Origin: Antrihabitans stalagmiti
GTDB lineage: Bacteria; Actinomycetota; Actinomycetes; Mycobacteriales; Mycobacteriaceae
Assembly (NCBI RefSeq): GCF_016482825.1
Contig: NZ_JAEMNV010000003.1
Span: 744,001 to 808,000, forward strand
DNA: 64,000 nucleotides
Direction of reading: 5' to 3'
The translations under genes were made by a program, and so were the position numbers. The notes below the pieces were generated by a model. It was not told the origin of the DNA. It ran no database searches and was given only the letters and a program-made list of their open reading frames with translations. Shown here piece after piece: positions 26,867-35,929 of this stretch (position 1 is the stretch's first letter; the number at the start of each line of letters is the position of its first letter).

Positions 26867-27070
26867 TCAGGCCTGTGGCATCAGCATCCACGCGGCGATG
26901 TAGACAAGTGCGACGGTGCCGAACGAAATGAGCGCACCGACGACGGTGAGTGCGCGGACCAGGTTGACGTCGAGGTTGGAGTACTCGGCGACGCCGGCGC
27001 ACACGCCGGCAACCATCTTGTTCTCACTCGAGCGGACGAAGGGGCGGGTGGGCTGGGATTCGAATGTCAT
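26867..27070 (-). CDS. PspC-domain membrane protein
   Basis: A 67-residue protein consisting of one PspC domain: FVRSSENKMVAGVCAGVAEYSNLD, the typical LVRALTVVGAL helix and a second hydrophobic helix ending in AAWMLMPQA. In enterobacteria PspC senses envelope stress with PspB; actinobacterial single-domain copies are mostly unstudied. It converges on the TetR gene with 7 bp between stops. It starts ATG at 27070 and has no operon partner. Confidence 0.85.
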   Translation of the reverse strand: MTFESQPTRPFVRSSENKMVAGVCAGVAEYSNLDVNLVRALTVVGALISFGTVALVYIAAWMLMPQA

Positions 27071-27222
27071 GACACCGAGTTTGCGGGACAGGCCAGCTCA
27101 GCCACATCGGGACTTCCCCCGATTTCGACCCTGAACTCACCCCGCTGCGAGTGGGAAACCGAAGTCCACCGTTCACCGGCTCGTCACCGATCGGTCGTGT
27201 GCAAACGCTAACTTCTTCAACC

Positions 27223-28167
27223 GTGACCGCCCTCGATGGACCTGATCAACTGTCCGAACGTCGCTATGTGAGCGCGGTCGGGGATCTGCGTACAGCCGTC
27301 GATCTGTCGAACACCAGTGGGTTCGTGGTCAACGACGATGACGACGACGATCCGATCCTCCTCACGCACCCGGAAGGCGCGATCGTCGACACGTGGCGCG
27401 AGGACTACCCGTACGACGAGCGGATGTCGCGCCAGGAGTACGAGATGACGAAGCGGTTGCTGCAGATCGAGTTGCTCAAGTTGCAGAACTGGACGAAGGC
27501 AACCGGTCGGCGTCTGGTGTTCGTGTTCGAAGGACGTGACGCGGCCGGCAAGGGCGGCACGATCAAGCGCTTCATGGAACATCTCAACCCTCGCGGAGCA
27601 CAGGTCGTCGCATTGGAGAAGCCGTCGGCGCGCGAGTCGTCGCAGTGGTACTTCCAGCGGTATGTCGATCACCTTCCCGCGGCAGGGGAGATGGTCTTCT
27701 TCGATCGGTCTTGGTACAACCGCGCCGGTGTCGAACGGGTGATGGGCTTCTGCACCGACGAACAGCACGCACGTTTCGTCCGACAGACGCCACTGTTCGA
27801 GCAGATGCTCGTCGACGACGGCATAGATCTAGTGAAGTTCTGGTTCTCGGTGTCGCAACTGGAGCAGCGCACCCGTTTCGCGATCCGTCAGGTCGACCCC
27901 GTTCGGCAGTGGAAACTGTCGCCGATGGACCTTGCGTCACTCGACAAGTGGGAGCAATACACGGCGGCCAAGGAAGAGAGCTTCCGCTACACCGACACCG
28001 ATTTCGCACCATGGACCGTGGTGAAGAGCAACGACAAGAAGCGCGCGCGGGTCAATGCGATGCGGCACGTACTCGGCAAGTTCGACTACGAGAACAAGGA
28101 CGAAGAGGTCGTCGGAACGGCCGATCCGCTGATCGTCGGTCGTGCGAAGGACGTTCTCGGGGAGTAG
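27223..28167 (+). CDS. ppk2: Polyphosphate kinase 2
   Basis: A 314-residue PPK2 enzyme that transfers phosphate between polyphosphate and nucleoside diphosphates. Seen: Walker A FEGRDAAGKGG, Walker B FFDRSWYNR, the lid arginine region GVERVMGF, and QWKLSPMDLASLDKWEQYT, all within one core domain after an acidic linker of six aspartates. GTG 27223 is chosen because TAACTT (27209-27214) fits a -10 box placing the transcript start at the GTG (leaderless). An upstream in-frame GTG at 27151 has no ribosome site. The stop codon touches palindromic repeat copy 1. With groEL2 it marks the locus that in corynebacteria encloses porH/porA. Confidence 0.9.
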   Translation: MTALDGPDQLSERRYVSAVGDLRTAVDLSNTSGFVVNDDDDDDPILLTHPEGAIVDTWREDYPYDERMSRQEYEMTKRLLQIELLKLQNWTKATGRRLVFVFEGRDAAGKGGTIKRFMEHLNPRGAQVVALEKPSARESSQWYFQRYVDHLPAAGEMVFFDRSWYNRAGVERVMGFCTDEQHARFVRQTPLFEQMLVDDGIDLVKFWFSVSQLEQRTRFAIRQVDPVRQWKLSPMDLASLDKWEQYTAAKEESFRYTDTDFAPWTVVKSNDKKRARVNAMRHVLGKFDYENKDEEVVGTADPLIVGRAKDVLGE

Positions 28168-28241
28168 GCGGCTCCGCCGCTCGTGCGTCTTCTCGGTGGA
28201 CGGGCCCTGGCGAAAAGACGCACGAGGCGCGCAGCGCCCTA
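28167..28241. repeat. Palindromic intergenic repeat, copy 1
   Basis: Imperfect 75-bp palindrome: outer arm GGCGGCTCCGCCGC (itself a small hairpin), then TCGTGCGTCTTCTCGG, a GC-rich loop, then CGAAAAGACGCACGAG and a degenerate right arm. Same family as the copies at 34617, 37291, 51854 and 57640. It starts at the last base of the ppk2 stop codon. Confidence 0.8.
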
Positions 28242-28252
28242 GGCTTGCCGAC

Positions 28253-29116
28253 GTGGAGACAGTTCCGATTCAGATGCCCGATGGCAGCACATCGCCGGTG
28301 TGGTTGTTTCCCGCGGACGAGAGTCGTAGCCGTCGACCGTCGCCGGATTCGCCGCGACCGGTCGTCGTTCTGATTCCCGGACTAGGCATTCCCGGTGGGT
28401 ACTACGACGTATTCGCCAAGGAGTTGGCTGCCCGCGGTTTCGATGCCGCGGTCGGAGAGCTACGCGGGCAAGGTGACAGCCGACCGAAGCCGAGCAGCGC
28501 CAGTCGGTACGGCTACCACGAACTTGTGTCGGTCGACTTCCCTGCGATGTTCGAAGTCGTTCGTGACCGATTCCCGGACGGCACGCCGTACCTGTTGGGG
28601 CACAGCTTCGGTGGCCAGCTCGGCGTGCTGTACGCGGCACGTATCAGGGGACGGCTCGGCGGACTGATCCTGGTTGCATCGGGGACGCCCTACTACCGGT
28701 CCTTCCGAGGCACGATGTCGCCGGGAGTACTGCTCGGCTCGTCGGCAATGTCGTTGACCGCCAACCTCGCCGGTTTCTGGCCGGGAGATCGGCTCGGTTT
28801 CGGAGGCTTCGGTCGGCAATCGAAAGTGCTGATCTCGGACTGGTCGCGCCTCGCTCGCACCGGCAAGTTTCTACCGGCCGACGCCGACATCGACTACGAG
28901 GAACGGATTTCTCGCCTGAAATTGCCGGTGCTGTCGATCTCCATCGAGGACGACGACGTCGCGCCTGCATCCTCGGCCGAGCACCTGTACGGAAAGCTGC
29001 CCGGCGCCGACGTGACGACGTGGCACCAACCGGAACCGTTGGGGCACAACGGTTGGATCCGCAACCCGACCACCACGGTCGACCGAATCGAGACGTGGTT
29101 GCACGACAGAGCCTGA
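28253..29116 (+). CDS. Alpha/beta hydrolase, lysophospholipase-like
   Basis: A 287-residue serine hydrolase: oxyanion region LIPGLGIPGGYYDVFAKEL, nucleophile elbow GHSFGGQLGVLYAAR (Ser about 125), a variable cap (about 150-215), an acid in SIEDDDVAPASS and a His in PLGHNGW. No signal peptide, so it is probably cytosolic. GTG 28253 begins where similarity to hydrolases starts and lies just past palindromic repeat copy 1; the longer frame would translate the repeat. It converges with the prolyl oligopeptidase gene, 10 bp between stops. Confidence 0.82.
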   Translation: METVPIQMPDGSTSPVWLFPADESRSRRPSPDSPRPVVVLIPGLGIPGGYYDVFAKELAARGFDAAVGELRGQGDSRPKPSSASRYGYHELVSVDFPAMFEVVRDRFPDGTPYLLGHSFGGQLGVLYAARIRGRLGGLILVASGTPYYRSFRGTMSPGVLLGSSAMSLTANLAGFWPGDRLGFGGFGRQSKVLISDWSRLARTGKFLPADADIDYEERISRLKLPVLSISIEDDDVAPASSAEHLYGKLPGADVTTWHQPEPLGHNGWIRNPTTTVDRIETWLHDRA

Positions 29117-29126
29117 GCCGCAGGCT

Positions 29127-31202
29127 TTATCGGTTGAGTTGCGTCCAGAGGAACTCGTAGATCAGAGCTCCCTGGAACGCCGCCTGCGCGTTGTCGGAAG
29201 CGCCGCCGTGACCACCTTCGATGTTTTCGTAGTACCAGACGTTGTGACCGTATTCTTCCAAGCGAGCGGCCATCTTTCGGGCATGTCCGGGATGAACACG
29301 GTCGTCACGCGTCGACGTGGTGAGCAGAATCGGTGGGTAGGAAGCCGATTTCGACACATTCTGGTACGGCGAGTACTCCTTGATGAAGGCCCATTCGTCC
29401 GGGTCGTCGGGGTCGCCGTACTCGGCTACCCACGACGCGCCTGCCAGCAGTTTGTGATAGCGCGACATGTCCAAGAGCGGTACCTGGCAGACCAAGGCGC
29501 CGAACAACTCCGGGTATTTGGTGAGCATGATCCCCATCAACAGGCCACCGTTGCTGCCGCCGACGGCGCCGAGTTGTGCCGGCGTCGTGATGCCGCGGGT
29601 GACGAGATCCTTGGCGACGGCGGCGAAGTCCTCGCCGACCTTGTGCCGGCCGGACTTCTGGGCCTGGGTATGCCACTGCGGACCGTATTCGCCCCCGCCT
29701 CGGATGTTGGCCGTCACCGAGATGCCGCCGCTCGACAGCCAGCCAATTCCGTTGCCCGCGTTGTATCCAGGTGTTCTCGATACTTCGAACCCGCCGTAGC
29801 CGCCGAGGAGCGTCGGGCCGGATGCGCCGGGTTTCCTGACGACGAAGTAGGGCACCTGCGTTCCGTCGAGCGAGGTGGCGAAGAACTGCTCGACGATCAG
29901 ACCGTCGGCATCGAAGTGGCTCGGCTCCTGCTTGAGCAGCTCCAGCTCGCCGCCTAGGGTTCCGGCGAGAAGCGTTGTCGGAAAGGTGAATCCGCTCGTC
30001 GTCATCATGTAGTCGTCGCCGCTCTCCAGCGGATCGAGATTTGCGACGGTTGTCGTTGCCATCGGTGGTGCTTCGCTGAGTTCGGAACGCGCCCAGCCGT
30101 CGGGTCCCGGCGTCAGTACTGCCAACTTGGTCTGCACGTCGGAGAGTGTGACGAGGATCAGATGATGCTCGGTCCAGCCGTACTGGTACAGCGAGGTGTG
30201 GGCGTCCGGTTCGAACAGCACCTCGAAATGCCGTTCACCAGAAAGGAACTCGTCGAAGTTCGTCGCAAGCAGAGTTCCGGACGGGTAGGTATCCTCGCCT
30301 ACCTGCCACGAGGACTTGGTGCGAACGAGCAGCCAGTTCTTGTACCAGGATTCGGATGCGTCCGACGGCGTCTCGATGGGTTGCAGGTGGCCGTCGGGAT
30401 GCAGGAGAGCGCTCTCGTGGTTGAAGAAATCGGTCGACCGGGATACGTAGTGCCGCTCGTACCCCGGTGTCCTGTCGTAACCTGCGCCGACCGAGATGTC
30501 GGCAGGATCGCCTTCGAAGACCGTCTCCGCTGCGTCGAGCGTGGTGCCGCGTCGCCAACGTTTCGCAATCCGCGGATAGCCCGATTCGGTCAGCGATCCA
30601 GGGCCGAAATCTGTTCCGACGTAGACGGTGTCGATATCGATCCAGCCGATGCTCGACTTGGCCTCCGGTAGGTAGAAGCCATGGTCCGGTGCGTCGGGGG
30701 CAAGGAATGCTCTTGCTGTCATGTCGAATTCACGCACGACACTCGCATCGGCGCCACCGCGAGACAGGCTGACGAGTGCGCGCTCCTGGCTTGGTCGAAA
30801 GACGGTCGCGCCGCCCCACACCCAGTTTTCGTCCTCTGCTTCGGCAAGCGCGTCGACGTCGATGATGACGTCCCAATTCGGCTCGCTCTTGCGGTATTCA
30901 GCCATCGAGGTCCGCCGCCAGATGCCCCGAACATGCTCGGCGTCGCGCCAGAAGTTGTACAGATACTGCCCACGTCGGCCGGGCGCAGGGATGCGGTCGT
31001 CGGTGTCCAGCATCGCCCGCAGACTGGACTGGAGTGCCTGGAAGCGCTCGGGTGTCGCGAACTCCTCCTTGGTGCGCGCGTTGCGCTCCCGCACCCAATC
31101 CAAGGCTTGTTCGTCGAGTACTACCTCCAGCCAGAGGTAGGGGTCGTCGATAGGTACTTTGCCCGCAGGATCGTTCACGCTGCTGTCCACATCACCGGTC
31201 AC
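29127..31202 (-). CDS. Prolyl oligopeptidase family serine peptidase (S9A)
   Basis: A 691-residue cytoplasmic peptidase that should cut short peptides after proline. It has an N-terminal segment (DDPYLWLEVVLDEQALDWV) and a beta-propeller (about 70-400). A C-terminal hydrolase domain follows, with the catalytic Ser in GAVGGSNGGLLMG, the Asp in STRDDRVHPGHARKMAA and the His in EGGHGGASDN. No signal peptide. GTG 31202 is chosen; the open frame continues 63 codons upstream across the divergent gene and is rejected. It is transcribed divergently, 82 bp away, from the nucleotidyltransferase-dipeptidase fusion, so two peptide-cleaving enzymes share one promoter region. Confidence 0.92.
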   Translation of the reverse strand: MTGDVDSSVNDPAGKVPIDDPYLWLEVVLDEQALDWVRERNARTKEEFATPERFQALQSSLRAMLDTDDRIPAPGRRGQYLYNFWRDAEHVRGIWRRTSMAEYRKSEPNWDVIIDVDALAEAEDENWVWGGATVFRPSQERALVSLSRGGADASVVREFDMTARAFLAPDAPDHGFYLPEAKSSIGWIDIDTVYVGTDFGPGSLTESGYPRIAKRWRRGTTLDAAETVFEGDPADISVGAGYDRTPGYERHYVSRSTDFFNHESALLHPDGHLQPIETPSDASESWYKNWLLVRTKSSWQVGEDTYPSGTLLATNFDEFLSGERHFEVLFEPDAHTSLYQYGWTEHHLILVTLSDVQTKLAVLTPGPDGWARSELSEAPPMATTTVANLDPLESGDDYMMTTSGFTFPTTLLAGTLGGELELLKQEPSHFDADGLIVEQFFATSLDGTQVPYFVVRKPGASGPTLLGGYGGFEVSRTPGYNAGNGIGWLSSGGISVTANIRGGGEYGPQWHTQAQKSGRHKVGEDFAAVAKDLVTRGITTPAQLGAVGGSNGGLLMGIMLTKYPELFGALVCQVPLLDMSRYHKLLAGASWVAEYGDPDDPDEWAFIKEYSPYQNVSKSASYPPILLTTSTRDDRVHPGHARKMAARLEEYGHNVWYYENIEGGHGGASDNAQAAFQGALIYEFLWTQLNR

Positions 31203-31284
31203 CGCACCATTCTGTCGGACGAGGCGCCGACTCCGCTGGTCCAATCTCGATTCCGGGTCTCGGCACGGCCGGTAGCATGCGGTG

Positions 31285-33150
31285 ATGGCTCTCGATGACG
31301 GGTTCCTCCAGGACATGGCGCAACAGTTGTGCGAGGTCTCGGGTGTCGTCGGTGTCGTACTTGGCGGCAGCAGGGCCCGGGGTGTCCACACTCCCGAATC
31401 CGACTACGACATCGGGATCTATTACAGACGGCCACTGGACATCTCGGCGCTCGGCGACGTGGCGCGCACTCTTGCAGGCCCCCGCGCGGCTGTCACCGAC
31501 ATCGGGGTGTGGGGTCCGTGGGTGGACGGCGGAGCATGGCTCACCATCGCCGACAACGCGGTCGATTGGCTCTATCGCGACCTCGACCGTGTGCAGCGAA
31601 TTTGGACCGGAGTGCAGGAGGGCGCCTACGGGTTCCCCGCTCAAGTGGGTCATCCGTTCGGTTTTGCCGACTTCGCGTATGTCGGCGAACTTGCGTTGTC
31701 GATCGTCCTGGACGACCCGACGGGCGAGCTCACGGCGCTGCGCGCGGCGGCGCAGGAGTACCCGACTGCATTGAGCGAGAACCTCGTTCGCCGATTGTGG
31801 GAGAGTTCGTTCGACGTCTACATCGCCCGAAAAGCGGTCGGGCGCGGCGATGCGACGTTCGTCGCAGGCTGTCTGTTTCGGGCGATCGAGGTCTGCGCGC
31901 ACGCACTGCACGCGCGGGCGGGTAGGTGGCTCATCAACGAGAAAGGTGCGGTCGCCGCTGCCGGGCGATTGTCGATTGCCCCCGAAAACTTCACCTATCG
32001 TGCGCAATCCATCATCGGAACACTGGGGACGACACCTGCCGAGTTGGTCCGTGCACTCGATGCTGCCGACGAATTGGTTCGCGACACGGTGCTGGCGTGC
32101 GACATCCGTCCGTCGGCGGTGGTGGTCACGGAGCCCGCTCCGGCAGGTCCCGAGCCGGAGGCGGCGTCGAGGACGACTCCTGCGGCGCCCAAAATGGTTC
32201 TGTGGGAACAGCATTGCTGCCTTCCGCTGCAGGAGAATGCCGATGTCACCGAACTGGCGCGATATCCCGCGGGTTCGTTCCTTTCGGTCAATATCGGCTA
32301 CTCGCCGCAGTCCAAGGCCCAAGCGAGCGCACTCGGCCATGCGTTTCGCAGAAATGCACTGTGGGACGGTCGCTTTCGTCCGGTCCAGGTTCTCGACGAT
32401 CTCACCGCGGCGGCCGAGGACGGCATGATCGCGTTGGCCTTCGATCTCGAAGATTCGGGTCCGCTCGAAGGTGAGGTCGACAATGTCAGGCACTTCTACG
32501 ATCTCGGGGTCCGCACCATGCTGCCGACCTACAACTATGCGAATGCCGCGGGGTGTGGCTGTCTCGATGCGGAGGACACAGGACTGTCGGCGTACGGGCG
32601 CGACCTGGTTCGTGAAATGAACGCTGTCGGAATGACTGTCGACGGATCCCACTGCTCGATCCGAACCGGACTCGAACTCGCGGAGGCATCGGAGCGTCCG
32701 ATGATCTACAGCCACGCCAACTTCAAGTCGCTGTGGAGTCACCCCCGCAACATCACCGACGACCAGGCGCGTGCCTGTGCAGCGACGGGTGGCGTGATCG
32801 GCATCAACGGTGTCGGAATTTTTCTCGGGGTCAACGGACCCGAGCAGCATCGCGACCGTGTACGCGCGATCGCTGATCACATCGCCTATGGCGTCGACCT
32901 GGTCGGAGTTGCACACATCGGAGTTGGCAGCGACTACTCGTTCGACAGCGCAGATTTCAACCTGGAGCTCGCGACCAATCCACAGGCGTTCTCCGAGGCG
33001 TACACCGCATGGGGACCTCTGCAGTGGGTGCCGCCGGAAGACCTGCTGACCGTGCCCGCCGAGTTGATGCGACGAGGCTTCGACGACGCCTCGATCGCGG
33101 CGATCTTCGGTGGAAACTTCGCCCGTGTCGCCGCGCAGGTGTGGAGCTAG
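31285..33150 (+). CDS. Nucleotidyltransferase / M19 dipeptidase-like fusion protein
   Basis: A 621-residue two-part protein. Residues about 1-270 are a polymerase-beta-type nucleotidyltransferase (GGSRARG at 27-33, then Asp40 and Asp42 in SDYDIG) with a helical C-terminal part. A Pro/Ala/Glu-rich linker (about 276-296, PAPAGPEPEAASRTT) leads to an M19 renal-dipeptidase-like barrel (about 297-621): DGSHCS, IYSHANFKSLWSHPRNITD and GVAHIGVGSDYSFD. The usual HxD metal motif reads His310-Cys311-Cys312, so one metal ligand is replaced by Cys. ATG 31285 is used; GTG one codon upstream also fits. The linker looks natural, so this is not likely a frameshift join. Divergent partner: the prolyl oligopeptidase. 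What the transferase modifies is unknown. Confidence 0.8.
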   Translation: MALDDGFLQDMAQQLCEVSGVVGVVLGGSRARGVHTPESDYDIGIYYRRPLDISALGDVARTLAGPRAAVTDIGVWGPWVDGGAWLTIADNAVDWLYRDLDRVQRIWTGVQEGAYGFPAQVGHPFGFADFAYVGELALSIVLDDPTGELTALRAAAQEYPTALSENLVRRLWESSFDVYIARKAVGRGDATFVAGCLFRAIEVCAHALHARAGRWLINEKGAVAAAGRLSIAPENFTYRAQSIIGTLGTTPAELVRALDAADELVRDTVLACDIRPSAVVVTEPAPAGPEPEAASRTTPAAPKMVLWEQHCCLPLQENADVTELARYPAGSFLSVNIGYSPQSKAQASALGHAFRRNALWDGRFRPVQVLDDLTAAAEDGMIALAFDLEDSGPLEGEVDNVRHFYDLGVRTMLPTYNYANAAGCGCLDAEDTGLSAYGRDLVREMNAVGMTVDGSHCSIRTGLELAEASERPMIYSHANFKSLWSHPRNITDDQARACAATGGVIGINGVGIFLGVNGPEQHRDRVRAIADHIAYGVDLVGVAHIGVGSDYSFDSADFNLELATNPQAFSEAYTAWGPLQWVPPEDLLTVPAELMRRGFDDASIAAIFGGNFARVAAQVWS

Positions 33151-33208
33151 CGGCCCTAGTTGACCGGACCGAGGACAGCGAGTTTGCATCGGACTACGCT
33201 TGGCGACC

Positions 33209-34615
33209 GTGACCACACACTATGACGTCGTTGTACTCGGTGCCGGTCCCGGCGGATATGTGGCCGCGATTCGCGCGGCGCAGCTGGGCCTGAGCACCGC
33301 CATTATCGAGAAGCAGTACTGGGGCGGTGTCTGTCTCAATGTCGGCTGCATCCCTTCGAAGGCGCTGCTGAGAAATGCAGAGCTGGCGCACCTGTTCACC
33401 AAGGAAGCCAAGACGTTCGGCATCTCGGGGGAGGCCAAGTTCGATTTCGGCGCCGCCTTCGATCGAAGCCGGAAGGTCGCAGACGGCCGCGTCAAGGGCG
33501 TTCACTTCCTGATGAAGAAGAACAAGATCACCGAGTACGACGGCCTCGGTTCGTTCACCGATCCGAACACGATCTCGGTCGAGCTGTCGAAGGGTGGCAC
33601 CGAGACCATCACCTTCGACAACGCGATCATCGCGACCGGAACGGTGACGAAACTCCTCCCGGGCACGGAGCTGAGCAAGAACGTCGTCACGTACGAAGAG
33701 CAGATTCTCACGAAGGAACTGCCCGGCTCGATCCTGATCGTCGGCGCAGGCGCAATCGGTATGGAGTTCGCGTATGTGCTCGCGAACTACGGCGTCGACG
33801 TCCGCATCGTAGAGTTCCTCGATCGCGCACTACCGAACGAAGACGCCGACATCTCCAAGGAGATCGCGAAGGCGTACAAGAAGCTCGGAGTGAAGATCTC
33901 CACCGGTGCGGCTGTGCAGTCGATCGACGACGACGGCTCGAAGGTCACTGTTGCGATCAAGGACAACAAGAGCGGCGAGATCGAGACGGTCACCGTCGAC
34001 AAGGTGATGCAGGCCGTCGGCTTCGCTCCCCGGCTGGAGGGCTACGGCCTCGAGAACACGGGCGTCGAACTGTCGGATCGGCCGAAGGCGATCGCGATCG
34101 ACAACGTCATGCGCACCAACGTCGACCACATCTACGCGATCGGCGACGTGACCGCGAAGTTGCAGTTGGCGCACGTGGCAGAGGCGCAGGGTGTCGTCGC
34201 GGCCGAAACGATTGCAGGCGCGGAGACGCTGCCGATCGACGACTATCGGATGATGCCTCGTGCGACGTTCTGCCAGCCGCAGGTCGCGAGTTTCGGTCTG
34301 ACCGAACAGCAGGCGCGCGACGAAGGGCACGACATCAAGGTCGCGTCGTTCCCGTTCACGGCCAACGGCAAGGCACACGGACTGGGCGATCCGACAGGCT
34401 TCGTGAAGCTGATCTCGGACACGAAGTACGGCGAGCTTCTCGGTGGCCACCTGATCGGTCCCGATGTGTCCGAACTTCTACCCGAATTGACGCTCGCGCA
34501 GAAGTGGGACCTGACGGTGAACGAGCTCACCCGCAATGTGCACACTCATCCGACGCTCAGTGAAGCTCTGCAGGAAGCGTTGCACGGCCTCGCTGGCCAC
34601 ATGATCAACTTCTAG
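33209..34615 (+). CDS. lpd: Dihydrolipoamide dehydrogenase
   Basis: A 468-residue flavoenzyme reoxidising lipoyl groups of 2-oxoacid dehydrogenases; in mycobacteria the orthologue (LpdC) also serves peroxide and nitrogen-radical defence. Seen: the FAD motif [18 protein letters not shown], redox disulfide Cys42-x4-Cys47 in [13 protein letters not shown], the NAD motif [26 protein letters not shown] and the C-terminal His-Glu pair in [13 protein letters not shown] 33209 matches the M. tuberculosis N-terminus ([15 protein letters not shown]). TACGCT just upstream fits a leaderless -10 box. It stands alone; its stop is 2 bp before a palindromic repeat that was split by the IS30-family element. 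Confidence 0.95.
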   Translation: MTTHYDVVVLGAGPGGYVAAIRAAQLGLSTAIIEKQYWGGVCLNVGCIPSKALLRNAELAHLFTKEAKTFGISGEAKFDFGAAFDRSRKVADGRVKGVHFLMKKNKITEYDGLGSFTDPNTISVELSKGGTETITFDNAIIATGTVTKLLPGTELSKNVVTYEEQILTKELPGSILIVGAGAIGMEFAYVLANYGVDVRIVEFLDRALPNEDADISKEIAKAYKKLGVKISTGAAVQSIDDDGSKVTVAIKDNKSGEIETVTVDKVMQAVGFAPRLEGYGLENTGVELSDRPKAIAIDNVMRTNVDHIYAIGDVTAKLQLAHVAEAQGVVAAETIAGAETLPIDDYRMMPRATFCQPQVASFGLTEQQARDEGHDIKVASFPFTANGKAHGLGDPTGFVKLISDTKYGELLGGHLIGPDVSELLPELTLAQKWDLTVNELTRNVHTHPTLSEALQEALHGLAGHMINF

Positions 34616-34616
34616 A

Positions 34617-34654
34617 GGCGGCTACGCCGCTCGTGAGTCCTTTTGGTGCTTGGG
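34617..34654. repeat. Left half of palindromic repeat copy 2, split by the insertion sequence
   Basis: GGCGGCTACGCCGC followed by TCGTGAGTCCTTTTGG and part of the loop. The complementary half resumes at 35881 after the IS element, so the element inserted in the loop of an intact copy. Confidence 0.8.
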
Positions 34655-35880
34655 TTCATGCGGTCGACGCAACATCGCTGATCATTGAGGGGTGTTGACG
34701 AAGATGCTTGGTGTTGGACGGTGGCCGTGGATCGAGAGTGCGGTTCGGTATCGATTCTGGGATTTGCGGGGTTCGGGGGTGTCGGTACCCGACGCTGCCA
34801 GTTCCGTCGGTGTCGGTGTCACGACCGCGCAGAAATGGGTACGGGAGCACGGTGGTGTGCGTCCACGACCACCGAGCCCACCCTCGGGGCGCTATCTCAG
34901 CGTCGCAGAGCGTGAAGTGATCTATGAGATGCGGATCGCCGGTGCGACGATGCGGGCCATCGCTGCGGTGTTGGGCCGGGCGCCGTCGACGGTCAGTCGC
35001 GAGCTCAAACGCAACAGCGACTACCTGGCGAAGTATCGTCCGCATGCTGCGGAGCGGGCAGCGCGGTTGCGGGCTCGCCGCCCCAAGCCGGCCAAACTGG
35101 CCGTCAACGCTGCACTGCGCGAACAGGTGCAGAAACTGTTGACAGACAAGTTGTCCCCGGAGCAGATCTCGGCCACTCTGAAGCAGACCTATCCGGACTG
35201 CTCGGAGATGCACGTGTCCTACGAAACGATCTACCAGTCGCTGTATGTGCAGGCCCGGGGTGGCCTCAAACGTGAACTGGTGCAGCATCTTCGGACCGGG
35301 CGTGCGCTGCGCAAGGTGCAGCGTCGCAGCGATGAGCGGCGCGGGCGGATTCCGGACATGGTCAACATTTCCCAGCGGCCGGCCGAGGTCGCTGATCGCG
35401 CGGTGCCCGGGCATTGGGAGGGTGACCTGATCATCGGCAAGAACAACGGGTCCGCGATCGGGACGCTGGTGGAACGGACAACGCGGTTCGTCATGCTGTT
35501 GCCGTTGCAGGACGGGTTCGACGCGATCGCGGTGCGTGATGCGATGATCGCCGCCGTCGCAGAGTTGCCTGCGGCGTTGAAGAAGTCCGTGACCTGGGAT
35601 CCAGGACGGGAAATGTCGCGTCACGCCGAGATCACCATGGCCACAGCGATGCAGGTGTACTTCTGCGATCCGCACAGCCCGTGGCAGCGGGGCACCAACG
35701 AAAACACCAACGGATTGCTGCGTCAGTACTTCCCGAAAGGCACAACGCTGTCCGTGCACTCGGTCGAGCGCTTGCGTGAGGTGGCTCTCCAACTCAACCA
35801 ACGCCCACGCAAGACACTCGACTGGCAGACTCCACAGGAAAGACTCAACAAATTGCTAGATGTTGCGTCCACCGCGTGAA
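34655..35880 (+). mobile_element. IS30-family insertion sequence
   Basis: About 1226 bp bounded by imperfect inverted ends. The left end contains GCGGTCGACGCAACATC and the right end, read inward, GCGGTGGACGCAACATC; about 20 of 22 end bases match starting with TTCA. One transposase gene fills it, and its stop codon lies inside the right end. A target duplication cannot be recognised with confidence. It sits within an intergenic palindromic repeat, between lpd and the HxlR gene. Confidence 0.88.
34692..35879 (+). CDS. IS30-family transposase
   Basis: A 395-residue DDE transposase. The N-terminal helix-turn-helix regions (about 28-50, and AGATMRAIAAVLGRAPSTVSREL) bind the ends. The catalytic core has Asp in GHWEGDLIIG, Asp in VTWDPGREMSRH and Glu in SPWQRGTNENTNGLLRQYFP, the IS30 signature. 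No frameshift or stop is seen, so the copy may be active. The GTG at 34692 has poor ribosome-site spacing; ATG 34704 after GAGGGG is an alternative. The last codons and TGA overlap the right inverted repeat. Confidence 0.93.
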   Translation: MLTKMLGVGRWPWIESAVRYRFWDLRGSGVSVPDAASSVGVGVTTAQKWVREHGGVRPRPPSPPSGRYLSVAEREVIYEMRIAGATMRAIAAVLGRAPSTVSRELKRNSDYLAKYRPHAAERAARLRARRPKPAKLAVNAALREQVQKLLTDKLSPEQISATLKQTYPDCSEMHVSYETIYQSLYVQARGGLKRELVQHLRTGRALRKVQRRSDERRGRIPDMVNISQRPAEVADRAVPGHWEGDLIIGKNNGSAIGTLVERTTRFVMLLPLQDGFDAIAVRDAMIAAVAELPAALKKSVTWDPGREMSRHAEITMATAMQVYFCDPHSPWQRGTNENTNGLLRQYFPKGTTLSVHSVERLREVALQLNQRPRKTLDWQTPQERLNKLLDVASTA

Positions 35881-35929
35881 TTCGCCGTGGTTCTGCCCTC
35901 CGAAAGGACTCACGAGCGTGAAGCGCCTA
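35881..35929. repeat. Right half of palindromic repeat copy 2
   Basis: CTCCGAAAGGACTCACGAGC and the degenerate right arm continue the palindrome interrupted at 34654. The stop codon of the HxlR gene (35910-35912) lies inside it. Confidence 0.8.

Noticed and set aside
31192..33216. 674-codon minus-strand frame across the nucleotidyltransferase-dipeptidase gene
   Set aside because: No recognisable domain, and it overlaps a sense gene with clear motifs.
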